Part shown: piece after piece, positions 37,987 to 46,376 of the stretch
Layout of the letters: the number at the start of each line of letters is the position of its first letter
How positions within the stretch are numbered: position 1 is the stretch's first letter
Source: Acheta domesticus
Lineage: Eukaryota; Arthropoda; Insecta; Orthoptera; Gryllidae
Assembly (NCBI GenBank): GCA_031308135.1
Contig: JAHLJT010000631.1
Location: forward strand, 149,048,277-149,112,276
DNA length: 64,000 nt
Reading direction: 5' to 3'
Notes under the pieces: model-generated
Told to the model about the DNA's origin: nothing
The model's database searches: none
What the model saw: the letters and a program-made list of their open reading frames with translations, nothing else
Program-made: the position numbers and the translations under genes

Positions 37987-39853
37987 CCCACTACTTACCC
38001 TATGACTACTCCTACACCAACAGCTTTATACCAAACTATCTGACAAAAGTGATCATTCATGTGAAAGCACTATAAGAAATGTAATATTCAACAAAGGCAA
38101 TTCTCTTTAGGAAGTATTGACAAATATTTCTGGCATTAACATTGCTGCACAACCTTGCGAAGTATTAACTTTCACCGAAATATCAGAAGTAATACGAAGG
38201 TCTAAAAACGTTTACAGACATCTCCGATGCCTTCACCAATCTGTGCGGCCAGTTTCATGAGTGAAACTCTCTTCGTCGGTGCAAGATGAGATAGGTAAAA
38301 GAAGTATTGAACTCAGTGTCTTCAAATAGTGTTTTTAGCCGTTTCAGCAGCTAATAATGCGTTTTTTGATATCTCAGAAGATTTCCTAATAAATGCAGAA
38401 TGTTTTGCTATTGGAGATCTTCTCTTCGAACAATTATAATAAACGGGGTTTTAGCAAAGTATTTAGTCCTCACTAGCGATTTCATGTAATGCAATAACTG
38501 AAAATTTTCTCCTGAGATCAATTCAGAGAGCTTTAAAATTTCTGGAAAGTTTAAATTTATTTTTTTTTGAAAATATTTTTTTTCTAAATTCTGGTTCTGA
38601 GAGCACGGTCAGGATCCTTAAAATGTTAATAACAAATTATTTTGTTGCAAGATTTCATATATTTTACTTGAATTATTTTCAATGTAGGCATTTGTATGTG
38701 TAAAACTCTCAGCACTACTTACCCTTTTACTACTCCTACACCAAACCTCCAAACTTCCCGTCAAAAGTGAACATCCATGGGAATGCACTATAAGAATCGT
38801 AATATTCAACAATGGCAATTCTGTTGAGGAAGTATGGACAAATATTTCTGGCATTCACATTGCTGCACGACCTCGCGAAATATTAACTTTCAACGTAATA
38901 TCAGAAGTAACACAAAGAATCTAAAAACGTTTACGGACATCTCCGATGCCTTCACTAAACTGTGCGACTAGTTTCACGACTGAAACTCTCTTCGTGAGTG
39001 CAAGATCAGATAGGTAAGAGAAGTATTTACCTCAGTGTCTTGAAATAGTGTTTTTAGCCGTTTTAGCCGCTAATAATGCGTTTTTCGATATCTCAGAAGA
39101 TTTCCTAATAAATGCAGAATGTTTTGCTATTGGAGATCTTCTCGTCGAACAATTATAATAAACGGACTTTTAGCAAAGTATTTAGTCTTGACTGGCGATT
39201 TTAAGTAATGTAATAACTGAAAATTTTCTCCTGAGAACAATTCAGAAACCTGTAAAATTTCTGGGAAATTTAAATTGTTTTTTTTTAATTATTTTTTTTC
39301 TAAATTCTGGTTCTGAGAGTAGGGTCAGGATCCTTAAAAGGATTATAACAAATTAATTTGTGTCGAGGTTTCATATATTTTACTTAAATTACTTTCAATG
39401 TAGGCTTTTGTATGTGTGAAACTCTCACCAGTACCTACCCCATGACAACTCCTACATTAAGAGATTTATACCAAACTACCTCTTAAAAGTGAACATTCAT
39501 GTGAAAGCACTATAAGAAATGTAATATTCAACAAAGGCAATTCTCTTGAGGAAGTGTTGGCAAATATTTCTGGCATTAACATTGCTGCACGAACTCGCGA
39601 AATATTAACTTTCAACGAAATATCAGAAGGAAAAGAAATGTCTAAAAACGTTTACAGACATCTCCGATGCCTTCACCAAACTGTGCGGCCAGTTTCATGA
39701 GTGAAACTCTCTTCGTCGGTGCAAGATCAGATAGGTAAAAGAAGTATTGAACTCAGTGTCTTCAAATAGTGTTTTTAGCCGGTTCACCCGCTAATAATGC
39801 GTTTTTCGATATCTCAGAAGATTTCCTAATAAATGCAGAATGTTTTGCTATTG

Positions 39854-39859
39854 GAGATC
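39854..39859. repeat. Polinton target-site duplication, left
   Basis: GAGATC, repeated at 54282-54287. Uninterrupted B-type monomers read 'ggagatcttctc' at this place. Confidence 0.85.
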
Positions 39860-40404
39860 AGTAGTATATGTGTCTGTACAGGACAATTTTAGACAGTCAC
39901 AAAATTTAGACAAAATGAAGTGAACAAAACCAAATTGTCCATCAGTCAGTCCATAAGACAAAATGATTAAAGAATTATGAGCAAATGAATTGACCAATTG
40001 TTAATCCACAAGACAAAATGTTTAAATGTTCAATCGTCGAGTCTTAAATAACACACGGACAAATTAAAATCTAATTTTTGACCATATACTTTTAATCTTT
40101 GGCCCACTGTATTTAATAACAAGAGCAAAATACCCCCTTATTTCGTTTCTACAATCCTCATCTAAGGAGCTCCAATCTGCTGCTACTCTACTTATCCTTT
40201 TTGCCATGCCACGTTTTACACGTCACACAACTTGCGAGTAGCGACACAACTTTCCGCTCCACTAGACAAGGAAGAGAGAGAAGGTATTTTGAGAATATGG
40301 CGCACACACCTTACACATTCACCAAAGCTTCATTTTAGTTTATAGGGCCCATCAAGTTCAAATCCACTTCGGTTTCAACGTAAAGTGTATTCTCAATAAA
40401 TATG

Positions 40405-40480
40405 CGCCAACTCAGGATTCGAACCCGAGTCGGCTGTGCTCAAAGCCACTGCCTTTACGACTGTAGCTACTGAGCCAATC
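40405..40480 (-). ncRNA. tRNA-like segment, probable SINE head
   Basis: Read on the minus strand it has an A box, TGGCTCAGTAGC (40466-40477), and a B box, GGTTCGAATCC (40415-40425), at tRNA spacing. The cloverleaf is imperfect, so a functional tRNA is unlikely. A tRNA-derived SINE inserted in the Polinton end is the better reading. Downstream sequence to about 40330 or beyond could be the SINE body, but no tail or duplication was identified. Confidence 0.5.
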
Positions 40481-40701
40481 CATTGTAGGACGTATAAAAT
40501 TCTATATATGTTACACAACGATCAGCACTAGCGTAATCTATCAGCGTATGTACAAACAGCTTGAAGCTGCATATCTTCTCTCTCTTTCTTACTCAAGGTC
40601 AACCAACGCAGCGCAGCATTACTATACAAGTCAGCATCGCGCGCCGTGGAAGCATGCCAAGCTTACATTACATAACTTCCGCGATTAAACACGTCCGATA
40701 A

Positions 40702-40725
40702 GTTTTATGGACCTATCCATAAAAC
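40702..40725. terminator. stem-loop 28 bp after the capsid gene
   Basis: 10-bp perfect stem GTTTTATGGA/TCCATAAAAC with a 4-base loop. It lies just past the stop of the major capsid gene and is one of six related stem-loops in this element. Confidence 0.5.
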
Positions 40726-40752
40726 AACTATATAATTAGAATTGCAACTTAT

Positions 40753-41955
40753 CTAAAACTTTTCAATTATTTTCTCATTCTCCAAATCATAAATCAATGT
40801 TTTGTCGCCAAGTAGGTTAACATAACAGCAAGTATTAGCAGGCATATTACTCGAAAGTGTTCCACAAAGTTTAATATTATTTCTAAAGTTAATTGTTTCT
40901 CTTTTCCTCTTGCTGGCATTTATCACAAAAATAGGACTTTTGTCAATAAATGTTTCAGGAACTAACAACATTCTCGTCCTCTGTCTCACAACTCTTTGAA
41001 ACGCTGTGTATGCCTCATAAGCATTTAAATACATTTTCTTATTAATATCTAAATTCCAAAATTCAAGAGGAAAAACCTCATTCTTACTGTTTTTCAAATA
41101 CAAATTTTCTAGTTTACAATGATCGAATAAACTAGAGTCAGCATTTTGATTTTCTTTTCGATTGGTTTGAAATACGACGAATACAAAATCAGGCATATCA
41201 AATTCCTTAGAGTTGAATTGCGTTGTTAAATCTAGTTCAAATTGTTTACCGTTTAAACCTGAAAATTCAATACACTGATTAGTTCCAAATGTTATAGATG
41301 TTTTTCGGTTCTTTAACATCGTTCCTCTTATTTGATCAGCATAGTTAGATTGATAAACAACAATAGGCATTTTTACTGAAATGTTTTTAATTACAATTTT
41401 TCCTTCTTTTGGTGTCGTTGATGCATCACCCCATCTGAATAAACAATTATCATCATTCGCACCGCGTCTAAAAGAAATCTGTAAACCTCCTTTCCACATT
41501 ATTTCCTGATAATCTTGAAAGAACCCAAATAGCAATTTAAGCGGAAAGAGAATTTCATTTTCCTTTCTTTGAATTTTCTCACCAGTAAAGAAACACATGC
41601 TTAACTCTTTTGCGTCATCTGACGAATAATAGGATCTAACCATAGTAGTTGAAACAATTCCTGGATGATCAATTCTTTCAATAATTGTACCATGTTTCCT
41701 AATCGTTATATCTGAAAACATATGAGGAAAGAAATTTTCCACCAGTTTAATATTTGAAGGGTAAGTAGTAAAATTTGACCCATCATCTTTATGAACAACT
41801 TCGAATTGCATATAGCAATGAGCGTGATGAGGATAACAAAACCCATCACCAATATTTATGTCAAAGTCAATGTTTTGATTGTACAAATTGATATTTCCTT
41901 TTGTTCGGTCATTTGGTGGAAATGACTGGAATTCATAACTTTCTACCTTCTCCAT
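40753..41955 (-). CDS. major capsid protein, double jelly-roll type
   Basis: A 400-residue protein that I take to be the major capsid subunit. The N-terminal 'NIDFDINIGDGFCYPHHAHCYMQFEV' strand region followed by 'LVENFFPHMFSDITIRKHGTIIE' matches the start of the first jelly roll in capsid proteins of metazoan Polintons and adinto-like viruses. Near the C terminus 'LLVPETFIDKSP' and 'NNIKLCGTL' follow the same family pattern. At 400 residues it is short for a Polinton hexon, but the frame is intact and the element has no other candidate. It is the last gene of the minus-strand virion cluster. The start codon sits in AATAAATG. Identification is from pattern memory, not a search. Confidence 0.72.
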   Translation of the reverse strand: MEKVESYEFQSFPPNDRTKGNINLYNQNIDFDINIGDGFCYPHHAHCYMQFEVVHKDDGSNFTTYPSNIKLVENFFPHMFSDITIRKHGTIIERIDHPGIVSTTMVRSYYSSDDAKELSMCFFTGEKIQRKENEILFPLKLLFGFFQDYQEIMWKGGLQISFRRGANDDNCLFRWGDASTTPKEGKIVIKNISVKMPIVVYQSNYADQIRGTMLKNRKTSITFGTNQCIEFSGLNGKQFELDLTTQFNSKEFDMPDFVFVVFQTNRKENQNADSSLFDHCKLENLYLKNSKNEVFPLEFWNLDINKKMYLNAYEAYTAFQRVVRQRTRMLLVPETFIDKSPIFVINASKRKRETINFRNNIKLCGTLSSNMPANTCCYVNLLGDKTLIYDLENEKIIEKF

Positions 41956-41976
41956 TTATTATAAATATATTTTTAA

Positions 41977-42002
41977 TTTTTATGAATATTTATCCATAAA
42001 AA
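41977..42002. terminator. stem-loop between fibre-like and capsid genes
   Basis: 8-bp stem TTTTTATG/CATAAAAA, 15 bp after the fibre-like gene stop on the minus strand. Confidence 0.4.
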
Positions 42003-42016
42003 GACATTTTCATTCT

Positions 42017-42943
42017 TCACTCTTCAGTTTTAACAATTACAGTCGCATGAACAATTAACTTGTAACCAGCCTTATATCCTTTACCCTCTTTAACAGTAAC
42101 ATACAAACGATCACCTTTCTGGAAATAAACTTTAAAAGGATTAAAATGATTAAGACTTCTTTTCAATGACTCAGGTGGTCTTGTTACATAAATCTCTAAA
42201 TCATCTCTTAGTATGTTTGTTGATATACTTGTCACCCAACCATTATACATAACTTCGAAAAAGGGCAAACCAAAAAATTCAAATTTCCCATCATCTTTTA
42301 AAGTTCCATAAAGCACAAGAATACTTGTAATGTTCTTTTGAAAATAGTCTAAAGGAATCGGGTCTTTTAATTCCATTGGTTCAGGAAGTTCAGTCGGTTT
42401 CTTCTCTAATTTTTCTTTTAATTCTTTTATTTCATCACCTAATTGCGACCTAATAGCTGTATCGTTTAATGATGTTATTTCTTTCAATTGTTTAATTTCA
42501 TTATCTAGCTGAGACTTAATAACCACATCGTTGTCTAATGTTCCTGCCTCCACTTTCCTTAATAATTTACCATGAAAGTTATAATTTCCAGATGAACCAA
42601 CTTTAGGTAAAATTGTCATTAAACCTTCTGTTTCTTTTTTGTGATCTTTCATTATACTTTCCATTTGACTTTTATTAATAGCATCTGTCGGTTCAGTTCC
42701 ATCTTTCAAATGAGTAATTTTATTCCCTTTAACAATTATATGCCCCGATTCGAAATTTAAATTCCTCTTAATGGCAACCATACTCTTATTTAATCCTGTA
42801 ATAATACCATCTCTTGTAGTTAAATCATCTGATAGTTTATCTATGTTTTCCTTCAAATTACGAACTGAAGAAGCTACATCTGATAAGTCAATTTCCTTGG
42901 AACTACCTTCTTCTGACTCATTACCAAACACACTTAAATACAT
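42017..42943 (-). CDS. fibre- or spike-like protein with coiled coil
   Basis: A 308-residue protein of unproven role. Residues about 20-60 are a predicted coiled coil ('VRNLKENIDKLSDDL'). They are followed by a segment 'KITHLKDGTEPTDAINKSQME' that closely resembles the strand-turn repeats of phage tail fibres (pattern D-A-x-N-K-x). Two weaker versions follow ('LDNDVVIKSQLDNEIKQLKE' and 'LNDTAIRSQLGDEIKELKE'), then a Pro-rich hinge and a strand-rich C-terminal domain of about 100 residues. This is the architecture of a trimeric attachment fibre, and its place between protease and major capsid genes supports a virion part. The frame is intact and the start is AATAAATG. Confidence 0.55.
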   Translation of the reverse strand: MYLSVFGNESEEGSSKEIDLSDVASSVRNLKENIDKLSDDLTTRDGIITGLNKSMVAIKRNLNFESGHIIVKGNKITHLKDGTEPTDAINKSQMESIMKDHKKETEGLMTILPKVGSSGNYNFHGKLLRKVEAGTLDNDVVIKSQLDNEIKQLKEITSLNDTAIRSQLGDEIKELKEKLEKKPTELPEPMELKDPIPLDYFQKNITSILVLYGTLKDDGKFEFFGLPFFEVMYNGWVTSISTNILRDDLEIYVTRPPESLKRSLNHFNPFKVYFQKGDRLYVTVKEGKGYKAGYKLIVHATVIVKTEE

Positions 42944-42955
42944 TTATTTACTAAT

Positions 42956-42979
42956 TTTTATGGATTTTTACCCATAAAA
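42956..42979. terminator. stem-loop directly after the protease gene
   Basis: 8-bp stem TTTTATGG/CCATAAAA with an 8-base loop. It begins 2 bp after the protease stop and ends before the fibre-like gene. Confidence 0.5.
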
Positions 42980-42980
42980 G

Positions 42981-43355
42981 TTAAACTAACATATTTAATA
43001 CCTCATCAAAACTCTTATCATTAGAAAGCTCATTCAAAACAAATAAACACAAATGTCCGCAAATAACAGTATTAAAATCTTGAATCCTTTTGTCATTGTA
43101 AAATATTCTTGTGTTCTTCAAATATGTAACTACTTCTTTCGAAGGTCTCCCACCATAAGAATCAAATATGTATGAAACATTTCCTTCTTTCCAATAACAA
43201 ACCCAATGTGTTCCTTCGTTTCGTGATTCATCCAAATTGACTACAGCACACTCATTTGTTAACGGATTATTAGGAAGTTCATCAGCCATAAAAACACCTC
43301 TAAAATTCTTTATATTCATTTTCCTAACAATTTCAACAATATCAAAATTAGACAA
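42981..43355 (-). CDS. adenain-like cysteine protease
   Basis: A capsid-maturation protease of the adenovirus/Polinton type. Counting from the TTG at 43355 (124 codons), the catalytic set is H50 in 'GTHWVCY', D65 in 'IFDSYGG', and C99 in 'ICGHLC'. The conserved family start (FDIVEIVRKMNIKNFRGVF) lies upstream of the first ATG (43319), and no ATG exists between there and an in-frame TAA at 43392-43394. Translation therefore begins either at 43319, losing conserved residues, or at a non-ATG codon, or by a -1 frameshift from the preceding gene, whose end overlaps this open frame. See the slippery-site entry. The rest of the frame is intact. Confidence 0.82.
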   Translation of the reverse strand: MSNFDIVEIVRKMNIKNFRGVFMADELPNNPLTNECAVVNLDESRNEGTHWVCYWKEGNVSYIFDSYGGRPSKEVVTYLKNTRIFYNDKRIQDFNTVICGHLCLFVLNELSNDKSFDEVLNMLV

Positions 43356-43360
43356 CGGAC

Positions 43361-43750
43361 TCAGTTTTTTGCCTTTGAGTTTTTTGACTTCTTAATTCCA
43401 GTACCTTTCTTCTCCATAGCTAAGTTGTGTCGTTTCATTTCTTCAAGTTCGCTCTTATTTTTGTGAACGTCTGAAACGGTTTTAGCAATAGCAGCAGCAC
43501 CACCAGCAACACTTCCTATTGCACCGATAGCAGCTAAAATTGCAGGTATTGTAAAAATAAAACCACCAACATGTTTCTTTTCTTTTACTAATTTTTTCAT
43601 CTGTGCTACACTTAAAGTTAAAGTCATACCTTGACCCTTTGCTAAACATTTCTCTTTTTCGCTTATTTGTTTCTTGGTTAAAATGTGGTCAATATTCATT
43701 ACTCTCAACTCATTCTCACTCAACTTAAACGAAGCTCCATTAACAGCCAT
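43361..43750 (-). CDS. small amphipathic virion protein candidate
   Basis: 129 residues. An N-terminal mixed region is followed by a hydrophobic, Gly/Ala-rich segment at about 62-90 ('GGFIFTIPAILAAIGAIGSVAGGAAAIA'), a short helix, and a Lys-rich tail. This pattern recalls small membrane-active or core proteins of adenoviruses and other Polintons, which are processed by the viral protease. A similar role is inferred from position next to the protease and from composition only. The frame is intact and the start is AATAAATG. Its last codons contain two slippery heptamers leading into the protease frame. Confidence 0.55.
   Translation of the reverse strand: MAVNGASFKLSENELRVMNIDHILTKKQISEKEKCLAKGQGMTLTLSVAQMKKLVKEKKHVGGFIFTIPAILAAIGAIGSVAGGAAAIAKTVSDVHKNKSELEEMKRHNLAMEKKGTGIKKSKNSKAKN
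43364..43385 (-). promoter_or_regulatory. two A_AAA_AAC slippery heptamers, candidate -1 frameshift signal
   Basis: On the minus strand the end of the small upstream gene contains A AAA AAC at 43385-43379 and again at 43370-43364. Both are in the X_XXY_YYZ phase of that gene, and the second is followed at once by its UGA (43363-43361). A -1 slip at either places the ribosome in the protease frame, which is open there. This heptamer is a proven efficient slip site in retroviral gag-pro. I did not identify a clear downstream pseudoknot. Confidence 0.55.
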
Positions 43751-43767
43751 TTATTTAAAGAAAAAAA

Positions 43768-43793
43768 CTTTTATGAACCATTATTCATAAAAG
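43768..43793. terminator. stem-loop after the PLA2-domain gene
   Basis: 10-bp perfect stem CTTTTATGAA/TTCATAAAAG with a 6-base loop, 28 bp past the stop of the upstream minus-strand gene. Confidence 0.5.
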
Positions 43794-43820
43794 CATAATC
43801 TAAGTTTAACAACTAACTAT

Positions 43821-45308
43821 TTATAAACCCCAACCCATTTTCCTTTTCGTATACATAATACCAGCAACACCTGCCGATGCTAATTTTTCTTTCCAATCTG
43901 AATCTTTACTAAATACATTAACTAATGCTTTGTCTTGTAGAACTTTATCTGCTTCGTGTCTTTTGCTTAATTCTTTGTTTTCGTGATAAGCGATATCGTG
44001 TTCTTTACAAGCCTCATCTAAATTATTAATACCTTCATCACCTCTTTCTAAGCGTTCTTTTAACTTAGTAAACGGACCGCAGTACCTGTATCCAGGAATA
44101 TGAAGCTCAGGCATTTTAAGATTATTTAAAGCCCAATTAATTATTCCTTTACCATATTTCTTATTTTCCCAGAACGATGGTGGTAACATGTTTAAGAATT
44201 TTATTACGTATGATGTGCCTTTAGGATTATTAACTACAAAATCATTGAACTTGGAAGATAGCATTTTCATTATAGAGACTTTTTCATTTCGATAATTATT
44301 ATTACCTGCTTTCTCTTCCCCGTCGATAACAGCCAAACGATCAATTAAGTCTCTAACATCATTCATCCAAACATATTCAACAGGTAACTCATTATATTCT
44401 TTCACAAAGCCTTCTCCACTTTTTGGTGTTCTTCTCCTTGGTGTACTAGTTTCGAAACTTGATTCTCCTTCGAATGTTGAACTGCTTTCGTTTGTACGTG
44501 TTTTTCCTGTAATGTGTCTAATTATTGAATTATATTTTGCTCCTCTACTTGATTTCGGTTTACCTTTTTTAGTATATATTGCATTTGTTCCAAGTAAAAT
44601 TTCAGCATAATTCTGCAAATCATCTTCTTCAAATTTTGAGTCAAGATCCCCCATAGTAATATCCTTTTGAGTAAGAAGATTCATTAACCCATCAGTGGCT
44701 TCATATGTTTTTCCTAGCACACTTAACTGATCATATTGTCTTCCACCAATTGTTAATGTACTAAATTCTACAGGTTCGTCACCAATATATTTTTCTGCAC
44801 CTTCTGATTTTAAGCAGAAAGTTTTGTCGTTGCAGTTGTTTAGATATTTTAATAATCGTAATCCTATAAAAGTTGGTTTTCGTTTTGGAGTTGCGCCAAG
44901 TTCTTGTGATTCTTCATCTTGTTGATAATCACGAGCCATTTGGTTTGCTATGTATTTCATTTCTCTTTTTTGAGTTTCTTCTGCAAAATCACGAAGCACG
45001 TTATCTACTTCCGAATCGTTTAATGTTCTGTTGACTTCCAAATCTTCACTTGTGTTAATTAATGGATACTTTCTAAATGGAATAAGTTCTTTACTTTGAT
45101 TTTCAATAGCCTTATCTAGTTTGCCTTCGAGTCTTTCACCAAGGTTACCAATTGCATCAATCATCGGTTGTTCCTGTTTTTTGTATTTATCATACTCATC
45201 AACTCTTTTGTTTGCCCAACCTCTAAATCTATCTCTTAAGTATTCTCTCATCTTGATTGCTTCTTCAGCTTTTTTCACATCATAAGGATTCTTCATTTTA
45301 CCAGCCAT
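43821..45308 (-). CDS. virion protein with parvovirus-like phospholipase A2 domain
   Basis: A 495-residue protein. The first 120 residues are charged and helical. The middle is Ser/Thr-rich and probably flexible (about 265-300). The last 90 residues match the VP1-unique phospholipase A2 domain of parvoviruses: 'YCGP' calcium loop (Y409-P412), 'LDEACKEHDIAY' with the catalytic H437-D438 and Y441, a later Asp (D459), then 'SKDSDWKEKL' and a basic tail. In parvoviruses this domain breaches the endosome during entry, and a comparable role here is inference. The domain is C-terminal here, whereas it is N-terminal in parvoviruses. The frame is intact, with AATAAATG at the start. All catalytic residues I can recognise are present. 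Confidence 0.75.
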   Translation of the reverse strand: MAGKMKNPYDVKKAEEAIKMREYLRDRFRGWANKRVDEYDKYKKQEQPMIDAIGNLGERLEGKLDKAIENQSKELIPFRKYPLINTSEDLEVNRTLNDSEVDNVLRDFAEETQKREMKYIANQMARDYQQDEESQELGATPKRKPTFIGLRLLKYLNNCNDKTFCLKSEGAEKYIGDEPVEFSTLTIGGRQYDQLSVLGKTYEATDGLMNLLTQKDITMGDLDSKFEEDDLQNYAEILLGTNAIYTKKGKPKSSRGAKYNSIIRHITGKTRTNESSSTFEGESSFETSTPRRRTPKSGEGFVKEYNELPVEYVWMNDVRDLIDRLAVIDGEEKAGNNNYRNEKVSIMKMLSSKFNDFVVNNPKGTSYVIKFLNMLPPSFWENKKYGKGIINWALNNLKMPELHIPGYRYCGPFTKLKERLERGDEGINNLDEACKEHDIAYHENKELSKRHEADKVLQDKALVNVFSKDSDWKEKLASAGVAGIMYTKRKMGWGL

Positions 45309-45368
45309 TTATTGTATAGAAAATAATGAAATCAACGTAAACGTAACATAACATCAACGTAAACACAA

Positions 45369-46058
45369 TTATTTGAAAAGAAAGTTATTAATTTTATTAC
45401 GATATTTACCATCTTTTAGTTTTCTCGTCATATCAATCGTCATAAAACCATAGTCTTCATCCCAACACTCACTACACATACTTCTCAATTCATCAAAGGT
45501 TACATCACCACAAACAAAATCATCATAAATGTGTTTTAAATTAGTGTTGTCTTGTCTAAATAAACATAGAAAGTTCACATTGTCTCTTACACATTGTTTT
45601 GGTACTTTGGTGTATGTTTGAGCTAAATAAAAACAATCAATATTCTTATGTCTACCACGTGTAAAGAAATCACGCACATTATTTTGATTCACTAGCATAT
45701 AATCATCAAACACTACAACAGAATTATTTTTACAATCGTCAAGGGGCATATCTTCTCTCGAAAATGTTGCAATTGGATGACCTATATCTTTTTCAATCGA
45801 ATTGTAATAGTCTTGTAATTGAGAGTACTTTGGTTGATTTAAGCTTGTCGAGAATATATATAAGTGTTTGCCCTTCCAATCTAACCACCCAGGAGAAAGA
45901 ATAAAATTGTCAATCATTAAAGTGGATTTACCGCAATTAGAAGGACCAACAATTAAACAACGAATTGATTCAGGTAATAGTTCACCGTTACGTTTTGTTT
46001 TATGTTTTTCAGGTAAGCGTACATTAATATTCCAATCAACTTTCTTTCTTCTACTCAT
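45369..46058 (-). CDS. genome-packaging ATPase (FtsK/HerA, A32-like)
   Basis: A 229-residue ATPase expected to pump DNA into the capsid. Walker A is 'GPSNCGKST' at residues 38-46. Walker B is 'SVVVFDDY' with D118-D119. 'DCFYLAQTYTKVPKQCVRDN' in the second half corresponds to the sensor/arginine region of the A32 family. Length and motif spacing are normal for Polintons, and the frame is intact. The start is AATAAATG. It follows a 318-bp intergenic stretch and precedes the PLA2-domain gene by 60 bp. Confidence 0.9.
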   Translation of the reverse strand: MSRRKKVDWNINVRLPEKHKTKRNGELLPESIRCLIVGPSNCGKSTLMIDNFILSPGWLDWKGKHLYIFSTSLNQPKYSQLQDYYNSIEKDIGHPIATFSREDMPLDDCKNNSVVVFDDYMLVNQNNVRDFFTRGRHKNIDCFYLAQTYTKVPKQCVRDNVNFLCLFRQDNTNLKHIYDDFVCGDVTFDELRSMCSECWDEDYGFMTIDMTRKLKDGKYRNKINNFLFK

Positions 46059-46069
46059 TTATTATAAGA

Positions 46070-46095
46070 CTTTTATGGTGATCAAACCATAAAAG
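46070..46095. terminator. stem-loop upstream of the ATPase gene
   Basis: 10-bp perfect stem CTTTTATGGT/ACCATAAAAG with a 6-base loop. It lies 12 bp upstream of the ATPase start and 282 bp after the minor capsid gene. Confidence 0.45.
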
Positions 46096-46108
46096 ATTGT
46101 CTAAATCA

Positions 46109-46154
46109 AATCATCTATCAACTCTCCTTCTTACAAGCTCATGCAGAAACTCAT
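46109..46154. repeat. 46-bp direct repeat, copy 1
   Basis: Starts 'aatcatctatcaactctcc' and ends 'gcagaaactcat'. Identical to 46234-46279 at an offset of 125 bp. Confidence 0.85.
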
Positions 46155-46233
46155 TTTTAGATTTTTTAAATGATTCATTGATAATTGTTAACATTTTTCA
46201 TTGTAAGTCAGACCCATAATTTTCACGGGACTG

Positions 46234-46279
46234 AATCATCTATCAACTCTCCTTCTTACAAGCTCATGCAGAAACTCAT
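46234..46279. repeat. 46-bp direct repeat, copy 2
   Basis: Exact second copy of 46109-46154. Confidence 0.85.
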
Positions 46280-46376
46280 GTATCAAGTGTATAAAAGAAA
46301 AGAAGCAATTTTTACACCTACTGTTTCGATTCTCATCGTCAAGCTCTTCTCTACTCATATTTATTTAAAAAAGTTT

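Larger units (their letters stand above)
30498..39859 (-). repeat. satellite array, reverse orientation (mainly B-type)
   Basis: About 13 monomers. After some diverged and truncated copies (30.5-31.5 kb), the array switches to a B subtype marked by 'gcagaatgttttgctattgg', 'gggtcaggatccttaaaatg' and 'ccaacagcttta'. It contains the 3.06-kb higher-order duplication listed separately. It ends at 'ggagatc', the Polinton target. No gene is seen. Confidence 0.93.
39860..40752. other. Polinton left end, non-coding
   Basis: No gene. It holds the left terminus (39860-39868), two copies of a 'cca(t/c)aagacaaaatg(a/t)ttaaa' motif near 39950 and 40010, a tRNA-like pol III segment (40405-40480, minus) with a possible SINE body towards 40130, and a stem-loop at 40702-40725 next to the capsid gene. 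Confidence 0.6.
46059..46376. other. intergenic stretch with stem-loop and 46-bp repeats
   Basis: The longest gap in the virion cluster. It contains a stem-loop (46070-46095) and an exact 46-bp direct repeat (46109-46154 and 46234-46279). A 69-aa plus-strand frame (46185-46394) overlaps the repeat and the next gene; I do not support it as a gene. Confidence 0.6.

Noticed and set aside
40405..40480. A functional tRNA gene
   Set aside because: A and B boxes are good, but the acceptor and T stems do not pair well. A SINE head fits better.
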